DNA of 6,627 bases from Christensenella sp. UBA5394 (GCA_002409725.1 DHOI01000042.1:15230-21856); one strand, 5' to 3'; numbered from the stretch's first letter, positions 1-6,063 are shown. Numbers and translations: made by a program. The notes: generated by a model not told the origin, from the sequence alone.

Positions 1-397
1 GGTAGCATTCCTCCGGCATCAGCTCCGGCCCGTCGTCGATGGGCGTGCCCAGCGGGCCGAGAATGCGGCCCTGCATGGCCTCGCAAGCGCCCACTTGCAG
101 GCTCAAGCCCGTGGAAACGATGCGGTCGCCCGGGCTCAGGCCCGTGACCGGCCCCAAAGGCATCAGCAGCACCTTGCTCTCCTTGAAGCCCTCCACCTCG
201 GCCAGTACGTGGCCCCTGCCGCGGCCCTGGTAGATCTTGCACAGGTCGCCGATGCTGACCGCAGGGCCGTTAGCCTCCACCGTCATGCCCACGATGCGGG
301 CGATGGTACCGCTGTGCTCCATGCTGTCCGTTTCGGCGATGCGGCGGTTCAGCCCCTCGAAATAGGCCGCCATGCGGCTGCGATCCCTATCCGTCAT
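1..397 (-). CDS. fliI: Flagellar export ATPase FliI, N-terminal part (gene runs off the left edge)
   Basis: FliI is the hexameric ATPase at the base of the flagellar type III export apparatus; it helps deliver rod, hook and filament subunits to the export gate. Only the first 132 codons are present. They cover the N-terminal beta-barrel domain and the start of the catalytic domain: the beta-barrel stretch with GTIARIVGM (about residues 30-38), VLLMPLGPVTGLSPGDRI (76-93), and the family signature GRILGPLGTPIDD (110-122) that precedes the nucleotide-binding fold. The Walker A and B motifs lie outside the window. The ATG at 397-395 is preceded by GAGGTG (407-412) at 9-nt spacing and follows the fliH stop codon after only 3 nt, which points to translational coupling. 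The family is clear from gene order plus motifs; the homologous SctN and F1 ATPases are excluded by context. Confidence 0.93.
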   Translation of the reverse strand, partial: MTDRDRSRMAAYFEGLNRRIAETDSMEHSGTIARIVGMTVEANGPAVSIGDLCKIYQGRGRGHVLAEVEGFKESKVLLMPLGPVTGLSPGDRIVSTGLSLQVGACEAMQGRILGPLGTPIDDGPELMPEECY

Positions 398-400
398 AGG

Positions 401-1186
401 CTACTGCACCTCGAGCTGCTGGTTGCGTACCGCGTAGCGGATACGGGCCAGCTGGGTGGTCACACCGCCCCGGGCGGAGCCCATCTCGCCGGTAACCAGG
501 CAATCCGTTTCCGGCATGTTGGGATCCCGCCTAAGCGCCACGCCCTGCTTGGCCATTTCCTCTATAAAGGGGCCGCCCTGTGCCGTGATCGTATCGTATC
601 GGCCCGGCGCAAGGTACAGCGTCAGCTGCTCGCCGGCAGGGGCTTGCTCCAGCACGTTGCGCGCGATGGCCAGAAAGGCTGCGTCGTTATGATCCAGCTC
701 GTGCTTGAGGATGCTTTCGGCCATGTGCAGGGCCGTATCCAAAAGATAGGGCTCCAGCGCGGCATATAGCTCCTGCTTAGCCGTTTGCAGCGCCTCCACC
801 GCGCCCAACGTGCCTTGGCGCAGGCTAAGACGCTCCGTTTCCAGTTCCTGCCGGGCTTTGGCCGCCTCCTGCTCCCGCGCCTGTTGGGCCAGGGCCCGGG
901 CTTCCTGCCGGCCCTGCTCCACGATGCGCCGGGCTTCCTCCGCCGCCTGGCGGCACAGGGCCTCGCATTGGGCCTTGGCCTCTGCCAACAGGTCTTCCGG
1001 GCCGGGCTCCCCTGGAGGCGCAGCCTCCGGGGCCTGCGCGGCAGGGTGTGCGGCAGGAGCCTGCCAAGCCGGCTGTTCCGGCTCCGTGCCCGCCATTTCT
1101 GCAGGAACCGTGGCCCCTGCGATCATTTTCATCATTTCCTCGAAGGTGGGCAGCAGCACCTTGGCCGTATCAGACGATGATCTCAT
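401..1186 (-). CDS. fliH: Flagellar assembly protein FliH (export ATPase regulator)
   Basis: FliH dimerises, binds the N-terminus of FliI and tethers the ATPase to the C-ring; it is the peripheral-stalk-like part of the export machine. With the ATG at 1186 the protein has 261 residues, normal for the family. It shows a short N-terminal segment, an Ala/Pro-rich low-complexity linker (about residues 23-62), a long Glu/Ala/Arg/Gln-rich coiled coil (about 66-140), and a C-terminal FliH/HrpE-like domain (about 141-261) with DPNMPETDCLV and GGVTTQLARI. I prefer the ATG at 1186 to the in-frame GTG at 1201, because GGAGG (1195-1199) sits exactly 8 nt before the ATG and lies inside the GTG version. 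The start overlaps the end of fliG by 17 nt and the stop is 3 nt before fliI, so translation is probably coupled on both sides. FliH is poorly conserved, so identification rests partly on position between fliG and fliI. Confidence 0.92.
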   Translation of the reverse strand: MRSSSDTAKVLLPTFEEMMKMIAGATVPAEMAGTEPEQPAWQAPAAHPAAQAPEAAPPGEPGPEDLLAEAKAQCEALCRQAAEEARRIVEQGRQEARALAQQAREQEAAKARQELETERLSLRQGTLGAVEALQTAKQELYAALEPYLLDTALHMAESILKHELDHNDAAFLAIARNVLEQAPAGEQLTLYLAPGRYDTITAQGGPFIEEMAKQGVALRRDPNMPETDCLVTGEMGSARGGVTTQLARIRYAVRNQQLEVQ

Positions 1187-2183
1187 CCTCTCGGCCTCCA
1201 CGCGCCACGTCGATCACGCCGGCGTCTTCAAGCCGCCGCACCACATTGACGATCTTTTGCTGGGCCGCCTCCACATCCCGCACGCGCACGGGGCCCATAA
1301 ACTTCATGTTCTCGTCGATGGTCTCCTGCAAGCGCTTGGAGATATTCTTGAAGATCTTGGCGTTGATCTGCTCCGAAGCGTTCTTGAGGGCAATGGTGAG
1401 CACATCGTTGTCCACCTCTTTGAGCACCTTTTGCAGGGAAAGATCCGTGAGCTTGATGAGATCCTCGAAAACGAAGAGCTTGTTGTGGATCTCCTCGGCC
1501 AGATCCGGATCCTCCTGCTCGATGGAGCTGAGGATAAACGTTTCGGTACCCCGGTCGACGGAGTTGAGGATATCTACGATGGTATCGAGGCCGCCCACGG
1601 CCACGTTGGCCGTATAGCCCACATTGCCGAATTTGCGCTCCAGCACGCGTTCAGCCTCGCGGATATAATCCGGTGAAACGATACCCATCTTGGCGATGCG
1701 CTTGATGACCTGGGCCTGCATATCCCTGGGCAGGGAGCCGAGGATCAGGGCCGCGCGGGGCGTATCGAGGTAGGAGAGCACCAGGGCGATGGTCTGTGGG
1801 TGCTCGTTTTGGATGAAGTTGAAAACCTGGGCGCTATCGGCCCGGCGCACAAAGTCGAAAGGCCGCACCTGCAGGGAGGCAGTGAGGCGGCTGAGCAGCG
1901 CGTCCGCCTGCTCCGCGCCCACGGCGGCTACCAGCACATCCCGCGCGTATTCGATGCCGCCCTCGGTCACATATTTCTGCGCCAGGGTGATATCGTGGAA
2001 TTCCTCCAGCACCCGGTCGCTCAATTCGCTGTCGATCCGATCCAAATTGGTAATGGCCAGCGTCAGCTGCTCGATCTCTTCTTGTGAAAGGCATTTATAT
2101 ACCTTGGAGGAATATTCCCGCCCCAGCAGCACCATTAGGATGGCCGCTTTCTGCCTGGGCACCAGGTCGCTCGCATATGCCAT
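1170..2183 (-). CDS. fliG: Flagellar motor switch protein FliG
   Basis: FliG sits on the cytoplasmic face of the MS ring and carries the charged ridge that the MotA stator pushes on to make torque; it also links FliF to FliM. At 337 residues it has full family length. Visible parts are the N-terminal FliF-binding domain (about 1-100), the middle domain with the EHPQ motif (127-130), and the C-terminal torque domain (about 200-337) ending in MGPVR and a helix with VVRRLEDAGVI. By my alignment the E. coli torque residues K264, R281 and R297 are kept as K267, R284 and R300. D288 is E291, while D289 is N292. The ATG at 2183 is preceded by AAGGAGG, but 13 nt away, and an in-frame TGA upstream excludes a longer form with a usual start codon. 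It lies 28 nt after fliF and overlaps fliH. Confidence 0.97.
   Translation of the reverse strand: MAYASDLVPRQKAAILMVLLGREYSSKVYKCLSQEEIEQLTLAITNLDRIDSELSDRVLEEFHDITLAQKYVTEGGIEYARDVLVAAVGAEQADALLSRLTASLQVRPFDFVRRADSAQVFNFIQNEHPQTIALVLSYLDTPRAALILGSLPRDMQAQVIKRIAKMGIVSPDYIREAERVLERKFGNVGYTANVAVGGLDTIVDILNSVDRGTETFILSSIEQEDPDLAEEIHNKLFVFEDLIKLTDLSLQKVLKEVDNDVLTIALKNASEQINAKIFKNISKRLQETIDENMKFMGPVRVRDVEAAQQKIVNVVRRLEDAGVIDVARGGREDEIIV
1195..1199 (-). promoter_or_regulatory. Shine-Dalgarno that fixes the fliH start
   Basis: GGAGG on the minus strand lies 8 nt upstream of the ATG at 1186-1184 and inside the 3' end of fliG. It would be internal to a fliH read from the GTG at 1201, which argues for the ATG. 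Confidence 0.7.
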
Positions 2184-2196
2184 GGCTCTTTCAATG

Positions 2197-2203
2197 CCTC
2201 CTT
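2197..2203 (-). promoter_or_regulatory. Shine-Dalgarno of fliG with long spacing
   Basis: AAGGAGG lies in the 28-nt gap between fliF and fliG. Its 13-nt distance to the fliG ATG is longer than the 8 nt seen before fliH, flagellin and hemerythrin in this window. A weaker purine run, GAAAGAG, lies closer to the ATG. Confidence 0.55.
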
Positions 2204-2211
2204 CTCATGCT

Positions 2212-3837
2212 TTAGCGGTAATCATCCGTCAGCCAATTGCGCAGCAGCTGGGCCACCACATCCGGCTTCTCGTCCGCCAACTCTTGAATATCCCGAAGCC
2301 GCAGCGCGAAGATGGAATCCTCCGGCTCGGCCAGGCGCTCGCGGATGACCGCCGCGTCGTCGATCGCCTGCTCGGCCTCGGCCAGGCGGTTATCCTCCTC
2401 GATCCTCGCCAGCTCCGCCTCATAGGCCAGCCGCCGTTTGCGCGATTGCACGGATATCACGATTAGCCCGATCAGCAGCGCTAGGGCCACCAGCCCCGCC
2501 GCCAGCAGGAAGGCCTGCCGCCGCACCCGTCCCTCTTCATCCGCTGCCGCCGCTTGTGCGGCCGCCTGCTCATCCAACATCAGCTGGTAATCCTCGTTGA
2601 CCTTGAAGGAGGTGCGCAGGATAGAAATATACTTTACATCCACACCCAGGCCGTTGGCCACCAGGGAGCGGACATTTTCCAATTCTTCATCCAGCCCTTC
2701 ATCCGCGTCGATCATGATGGAAACGCTCAGGCCCGTGACCTTGCCCTGCGCTTCCTCGATTTGCTCACGCACCTCGTTGACCTCTGCGTTGAGCTGCTGG
2801 GAATAGTTATAGATCGGGGCCGTATCGCCCTCTAAGTTTTCGGGGTAGAAGGGGGCCGCGCCATTGGCGTCGAAGCCGGCCACGCCCTCGGCCATCTCGG
2901 CCACGCCCGCCCGCTCAGCGGCCTGCTGCAAGCTGACGATGATACCCATGTTATCCGCATCCCCGGGCGGGGCATAGGTCACGGTTTGCGTGCTCTTTTT
3001 GTCGAAATCTAAATCCACGCTGGCGGAGACCACCACGTTCCCCGTGCCGAACACAGGGTTGAGGAAGTTATAGACCTGATCCTGAATGAGCTGCTGGTGC
3101 TGCTGCTTGAGGGCGATCTGATCCGCAGCGCGCATCCCGCCGCCGCCTTCCGCATCCAGCGGCTCGTAAACGTGCATATTCGTATCGGTTATGGTAATAT
3201 TGGCGCTCTCCAGGCCCGGGATGGCCGTAAGGATGATGGCGCGCACGGCCTCCGCCTCCGCATCCGTCAGCGTTTCGTCCTGGGACAGTGTCAGCACCAC
3301 GCTGGCCTGGGCCACCTGCTCGTTATCGGAAAGGGCGAATTGGCTGGTCTGCGCCAAGGTAACCATCACCCCCGCATCCTCCACCTTCTCCATCTGCTTG
3401 ATGAGGTAGGCCAGGCGCTGCTCCATGGCATAGCGCTCGTAGACTCGCTTATCCTGATCCGTTACGCCCATACCGGAGGCGTTGTCGATATAAAAATTGT
3501 AAAGATCCTCGCCGGAGGCAGGGAAACCTTCCCCTTGTAATTGCAGCATCACCTGGGAGCGCTTGCCCTTGGGCACACGGATTGTGACGCTGTTCACGCC
3601 CTCGACGGTATAATCTATGCCCAGATCCGTTAAGATGGCCGTGGCCTCCGAGGCCTCCTGGGGCGTGAGGCCCATTTGCAGCACTTCGTATTCCACACGC
3701 CCGGCTGTGACAGCCAAGTATACGATAACGCCCAGCAGCACGGCCAGCACGGTTATGATAGCGATTTGGAGGGGCCTGTTCAGGCCCTTCCAGAGGCTTT
3801 GGCCCCGCTGGACTATGGTCTGCTTTTTTTCTTCCAT
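2212..3837 (-). CDS. fliF: Flagellar MS-ring protein FliF
   Basis: FliF forms the membrane-embedded MS ring, the foundation of the basal body and housing of the export gate. The 541-residue form starting MEEKKQTIV has normal length. It has a first membrane segment (about 24-44), periplasmic ring-building YscJ/FliF domains (about 47-225 and 250-410) with LTAIPGLESANITITD (203-218), a Gly run at 231-234 in a flexible loop, a second membrane segment (about 441-463), and a cytoplasmic tail with a coiled coil. The tail ends in the FliG-binding helix, roughly residues 513-541 (LRDIQELADEKPDVVAQLL). An AGGAG (3849-3853) lies 11 nt before the ATG at 3837. The frame stays open upstream to an ATG at 4125, but the added 96 codons look non-coding and do not resemble FliF. 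It is the first gene of the leftward operon; flgB, flgC and fliE, which often precede fliF, are not here. Confidence 0.96.
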   Translation of the reverse strand: MEEKKQTIVQRGQSLWKGLNRPLQIAIITVLAVLLGVIVYLAVTAGRVEYEVLQMGLTPQEASEATAILTDLGIDYTVEGVNSVTIRVPKGKRSQVMLQLQGEGFPASGEDLYNFYIDNASGMGVTDQDKRVYERYAMEQRLAYLIKQMEKVEDAGVMVTLAQTSQFALSDNEQVAQASVVLTLSQDETLTDAEAEAVRAIILTAIPGLESANITITDTNMHVYEPLDAEGGGGMRAADQIALKQQHQQLIQDQVYNFLNPVFGTGNVVVSASVDLDFDKKSTQTVTYAPPGDADNMGIIVSLQQAAERAGVAEMAEGVAGFDANGAAPFYPENLEGDTAPIYNYSQQLNAEVNEVREQIEEAQGKVTGLSVSIMIDADEGLDEELENVRSLVANGLGVDVKYISILRTSFKVNEDYQLMLDEQAAAQAAAADEEGRVRRQAFLLAAGLVALALLIGLIVISVQSRKRRLAYEAELARIEEDNRLAEAEQAIDDAAVIRERLAEPEDSIFALRLRDIQELADEKPDVVAQLLRNWLTDDYR

Positions 3838-3916
3838 CGTATCGTAAGCTCCTATCTTGTGCCGGCCCCCCAGGGCGCGCGCCCGCCATAACATGGCTAA
3901 ATAATTATGCGTTTCC

Positions 3917-3942
3917 AAATTACCTATACTTATAGGAAATTT
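3917..3942. promoter_or_regulatory. 26-bp near-perfect palindrome, probable operator upstream of fliF
   Basis: The left arm AAATTACCTATA (3917-3928) and right arm TATAGGAAATTT (3931-3942) are inverted copies matching at 11 of 12 positions around a 2-bp centre. Such symmetry suits a dimeric DNA-binding protein. It overlaps the -10 and start point of the promoter proposed for fliF, which would fit a repressor site, but the protein is unknown. It has no T-run and its AT-rich stem would be weak as a terminator. Confidence 0.5.
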
Positions 3943-3967
3943 TACCTCGAATTGTGCCGAAATGCAA
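3939..3967 (-). promoter_or_regulatory. Possible housekeeping (sigma-A type) promoter for the fliF operon
   Basis: On the minus strand TTGCAT (3967-3962) and TAAAAT (3944-3939) are separated by 17 nt. The -10 matches 5 of 6 consensus positions, the -35 only 3 of 6. The start point would be near 3932, giving a leader of about 95 nt to fliF. I found no sigma-28-like CCGATAT box facing fliF. The call is tentative because AT-rich DNA gives such matches by chance. Confidence 0.3.
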
Positions 3968-3975
3968 TGTCTAAA

Positions 3976-3998
3976 ACACAATATTTGGTAGATTGTGT
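3976..3998. promoter_or_regulatory. Second dyad-symmetric site upstream of fliF
   Basis: ACACAAT (3976-3982) and ATTGTGT (3992-3998) are perfect 7-bp inverted repeats 9 bp apart. If the fliF promoter proposed here is right, the centre lies about 55 bp upstream of its start point, a usual position for an activator. The binding protein is unknown. Confidence 0.4.
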
Positions 3999-4168
3999 CG
4001 CGAGCCTCCCCTCTCCACAGAAAAAAGCAAGAAATGCATGAATATAACATGACGGTGCGGAACGGCCACGCCGCCCTCTGATGACCGAGGAAGGGATGCG
4101 AGAGGCAGGGGGCACCTTCTTTCACTTTCTCCTATGAAAATTTTGTGGAATTTTTTGCAAACGGCACT

Positions 4169-4194
4169 TAATTCCCCGGCGGGAAGCACGATAT
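4169..4194 (+). promoter_or_regulatory. Sigma-28 (SigD/FliA) type promoter of flagellin
   Basis: TAAT (4169-4172) followed after 15 nt by ACGATAT (4188-4194) closely matches the flagellar sigma factor consensus TAAA, about 15 nt, CCGATAT. Transcription would begin near 4201, leaving a leader of about 99 nt. This fits flagellin as a late-class flagellar gene expressed after hook completion, when the anti-sigma factor FlgM is exported. Confidence 0.78.
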
Positions 4195-4215
4195 AAATAG
4201 CAATACCCAAAAGGC

Positions 4216-4234
4216 TGCGCCAGGGCCCGGCGCA
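4216..4234 (+). promoter_or_regulatory. GC-rich hairpin in the flagellin leader
   Basis: TGCGCC (4216-4221) pairs with GGCGCA (4229-4234) around the 7-nt loop AGGGCCC. It lies about 15 nt from the predicted 5' end and could stabilise the abundant flagellin mRNA; an alternative pairing of GCCCG (4225-4229) with CGGGC (4241-4245) is also possible. The role is inferred. Confidence 0.4.
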
Positions 4235-4250
4235 ACCCGGCGGGCAAAAG

Positions 4251-4269
4251 GCACGGCAGGATGCCGCGC
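4251..4269 (+). promoter_or_regulatory. Candidate upstream CsrA-binding hairpin in the flagellin leader
   Basis: CGGCA (4254-4258) pairs with TGCCG (4262-4266), leaving exactly GGA in the loop; two further outer pairs (4251-4252 with 4268-4269) extend the stem past one mismatch. The core AGGATG matches the central part of the CsrA consensus, and GGA shown in a hairpin loop is the hallmark of high-affinity CsrA sites. Confidence 0.5.
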
Positions 4270-4279
4270 TGAACAAAAA

Positions 4280-4296
4280 AATATCTGGAGGATATT
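4280..4296 (+). promoter_or_regulatory. Hairpin presenting the flagellin Shine-Dalgarno, candidate second CsrA site
   Basis: AATATC (4280-4285) and GATATT (4291-4296) form a 6-bp stem with the loop TGGAG. The Shine-Dalgarno GGAGG (4287-4291) lies 8 nt before the ATG and its GGA is in the loop. A protein bound here would block ribosome entry, as CsrA does on the Bacillus subtilis hag leader. The stem alone is AT-rich and should open easily. Confidence 0.55.
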
Positions 4297-4299
4297 ATC

Positions 4300-5871
4300 A
4301 TGCGTATTCAAAACAACATCACCGCGATGAACACCCATCGCATGTACACCATCAACAACAACGCCGTTTCCAAATCCGCTGAAAAGCTCTCTTCCGGTTA
4401 CCGCATCAACCGTGCGGGCGACGACGCCGCCGGCCTGGCGATCTCCGAAAAAATGCGCTCTCAGATCCGCGGCCTAAACATGGCTTCCAAAAACTCTCAG
4501 GACGCCGTCTCCCTCATTCAGACCGCTGAAGGCGCGCTGCAGGAAGTCCACTCCATGCTCCAGCGCATGAACGAGCTGGCCAACCAGGCTGGCACCGGTA
4601 CCAACGAGACCTTCGACCGCCAGCAGATCGACGCCGAGTTCAACCAGTTGAAGGAAGAAATCGACCAGATCGCCGAAACCACCTCCTTCAACAACATGAA
4701 GCTGCTGGATGGCTCCCTGGCTTCCGATGCGGCGAAGGTAAGTGTTGACGCTTCCTCCTCGCTCAAGGTCGGCGCGACCCTTACCGGCTTCACCATCACC
4801 GGCCAGAGCGGTCTCTCCAGCCAGGTTGGTTCTTACAAGATCGCACTAGAGGGCGGCGCGGGCAGCAGCAAGGTTAAGATCACCTTCACCGATGACGCGA
4901 CCGGTAACCAGACTAACACCATCATCGATCTGGCCGAGGCCGCCAAGGATGTGGGCGCCGGTAAGGCGTTCAAGCTCGATCTCTCTGCGGCTGGCCTGGG
5001 CATCTATGATGTAACGGCTGACACCTCGGGCACCATGGATGCGGCGGTTCTGGCTACCGCCCTAGTGAACGATGAGGCTGTTAAGACCACGTCTGGCGTC
5101 GGTGCTTCTGTTACTACTGCGGCCACGACGGCTGGTGTTGCCGGCACCCCTAGCACCCCTGGCGTGGCTACCATGACCATCACGGCTGGCAATGTGGTCA
5201 CCGGCGATACGATCGAAGTGGACGGCACGACGCTCGTGTTCCAGAAGGCCGGCGAGGAGCTCGCCGCTGGTACGACCGGCACCGTGATCAACGTAGCCGC
5301 TGGCGAGACCGATGCTTCGTTGGCCGGCAAAGTTGCTACCGCGCTTTCCGGTTTGGCCACCTATGATGTCGCCAATCCCGGTAGTAGCAATACCGTCACC
5401 CTTACCCAGAAGGTTGCAGCTGACGATGACATGACCAGCGTCGTCACATTTACCCAGGGCACGGAGTCGGCTCCCAAGGGCGGTCTGAAGATCCAGGTCG
5501 GCGCGAACGAAGGCGAGCAGCTTGAGATCTCCGTGGCCTCGATGAACACCACGGGCCTCGGCATTGACAAGAGCGTCATCAACGACCAGACCAAGGCGGG
5601 CAACGCCATCACCGCTACCCAGAAGGCTATCAACCTCGTATCCGAGCAGCGCGCTACCCTTGGCGCTATGCAGAACCGCTTGGAGCACAAGATCGCCAAC
5701 CTGGATAACACCAGTGAGAACCTGAGCGCTGCCGAGAGCCGTATCCGCGACGTGGATATCGCCAAGGAGATGACCAACTTCACCAAGAACAACATCCTCT
5801 CCCAGGCTGCTACCGCAATGCTGGCCCAGGCCAATGCCGCGCCCCAGGGCGTACTCAGCCTGCTCCAGTAA
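4300..5871 (+). CDS. fliC: Flagellin, the filament subunit
   Basis: Flagellin is exported through the flagellar channel and polymerises under the cap to form the filament. The 523-residue protein has the conserved N-terminal D0/D1 region (about 1-140; start MRIQNNITAMNT, then LSSGYRINRAGDDAAGLAIS at 30-49) and the conserved C-terminal D1/D0 region (about 396-523, including ESRIRDVDIAKEM at 479-491 and the terminal LLQ). Between them is a variable, surface-exposed region of about 255 residues rich in Ala, Thr, Gly and Val, with a Thr/Ala/Pro-rich linker (about 262-291) before what looks like a separate beta-rich module (about 292-388). No signal peptide is present, as expected for type III export. 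GGAGG lies 8 nt before the ATG. It is a single-gene unit with its own sigma-28-type promoter and terminator. The partner chaperone FliS and the regulator FliW are not in the window. The symbol hag is used in Bacillus. Confidence 0.97.
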   Translation: MRIQNNITAMNTHRMYTINNNAVSKSAEKLSSGYRINRAGDDAAGLAISEKMRSQIRGLNMASKNSQDAVSLIQTAEGALQEVHSMLQRMNELANQAGTGTNETFDRQQIDAEFNQLKEEIDQIAETTSFNNMKLLDGSLASDAAKVSVDASSSLKVGATLTGFTITGQSGLSSQVGSYKIALEGGAGSSKVKITFTDDATGNQTNTIIDLAEAAKDVGAGKAFKLDLSAAGLGIYDVTADTSGTMDAAVLATALVNDEAVKTTSGVGASVTTAATTAGVAGTPSTPGVATMTITAGNVVTGDTIEVDGTTLVFQKAGEELAAGTTGTVINVAAGETDASLAGKVATALSGLATYDVANPGSSNTVTLTQKVAADDDMTSVVTFTQGTESAPKGGLKIQVGANEGEQLEISVASMNTTGLGIDKSVINDQTKAGNAITATQKAINLVSEQRATLGAMQNRLEHKIANLDNTSENLSAAESRIRDVDIAKEMTNFTKNNILSQAATAMLAQANAAPQGVLSLLQ

Positions 5872-5903
5872 AGAACGGCAATTTCCTAGAGCAACAAACA
5901 CAC

Positions 5904-5931
5904 ATAAAAAGGGGCTTCGGCCCCTTTTTAT
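5904..5931 (+). terminator. Strong intrinsic terminator after flagellin
   Basis: A perfect 12-bp stem, with right arm GCCCCTTTTTAT (5920-5931), closes on the stable tetraloop TTCG (5916-5919). The GC core plus T-run begins 33 nt past the flagellin stop. Because the A-run and T-run are symmetric it could work on both strands. Confidence 0.92.
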
Positions 5932-5948
5932 CTCATTTTACGGAATGT

Positions 5949-5979
5949 GGCCATCCCGGCGCTTCGGGGCGGGGTGGTC
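5949..5979. repeat. Inverted repeat in the spacer before hemerythrin
   Basis: GGCCATCCC (5949-5957) pairs with GGGGTGGTC (5971-5979), allowing two G-T pairs, around a 13-nt loop. No T-run follows directly, so it is not an obvious terminator. It may belong with the next hairpin to one spacer element. Confidence 0.3.
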
Positions 5980-6003
5980 GAGCATCAGTTTTTGTACAAA
6001 CCC

Positions 6004-6026
6004 CGTAGGGGCCGCCGCACCCTACG
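6004..6026. repeat. Hairpin in the hemerythrin 5' region
   Basis: CGTAGGG (6004-6010) and CCCTACG (6020-6026) are perfect inverted repeats with a 9-nt GC-rich loop. GTAGGG-type palindromes occur as dispersed intergenic repeats in many clostridial genomes, so this could be one copy, or a leader structure of the hemerythrin mRNA 25 nt before its ribosome binding site. I saw no second copy in the window. Confidence 0.35.
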
Positions 6027-6063
6027 CAATATAACACCTATCTTTTTCTCGGAGGTTTTTCTT

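Larger units (their letters stand above)
3838..4299. other. Divergent intergenic control region between fliF and flagellin
   Basis: This 462-bp stretch holds no convincing gene. From left to right it contains the fliF leader, an AT-rich segment (about 3897-4000) with two dyad-symmetric sites and a possible promoter facing fliF, a stretch of about 140 nt (4001-4140) in which I see nothing definite, the flagellin promoter (4169-4194), and the structured flagellin leader. A 16-codon plus-strand reading frame at 4034-4081 has no good ribosome binding site and I do not call it a gene. Confidence 0.8.

Noticed and set aside
1187..1201. GTG start for fliH at 1201, adding 5 residues
   Set aside because: The best Shine-Dalgarno (1195-1199) lies within this extension and is ideally placed for the ATG at 1186.
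810..1676. 288-codon open frame on the plus strand opposite fliH and fliG
   Set aside because: It crosses two well-identified genes on the other strand and its low-complexity Arg/Ser/Ala-rich translation is typical of antisense in GC-rich genes.
4034..4081. 16-codon plus-strand frame in the intergenic region
   Set aside because: No good Shine-Dalgarno, no promoter before it, and no similarity I can recognise; a leader peptide here would be speculation.
3838..4125. 96-codon in-frame extension upstream of fliF, which would give a 637-residue protein
   Set aside because: The extra residues do not resemble FliF, the region is AT-rich with operator-like palindromes, and the ATG at 3837 has a ribosome binding site and gives normal length.
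4145..4160. Possible sigma-54 promoter (TGG then TTGC) before flagellin
   Set aside because: The GG-to-GC distance is 8 nt instead of the required 10, and the sigma-28 match downstream is much better.
5062..5901. 279-codon open frame on the minus strand opposite flagellin
   Set aside because: It is the antisense shadow of biased flagellin codons, has no recognisable product or ribosome binding site, and starts just next to the terminator.
5947..6063. 39-codon N-terminal extension of hemerythrin
   Set aside because: It runs through the spacer hairpins and the strong ribosome binding site at 6051-6055; hemerythrins of this type begin at the MAYEF start.
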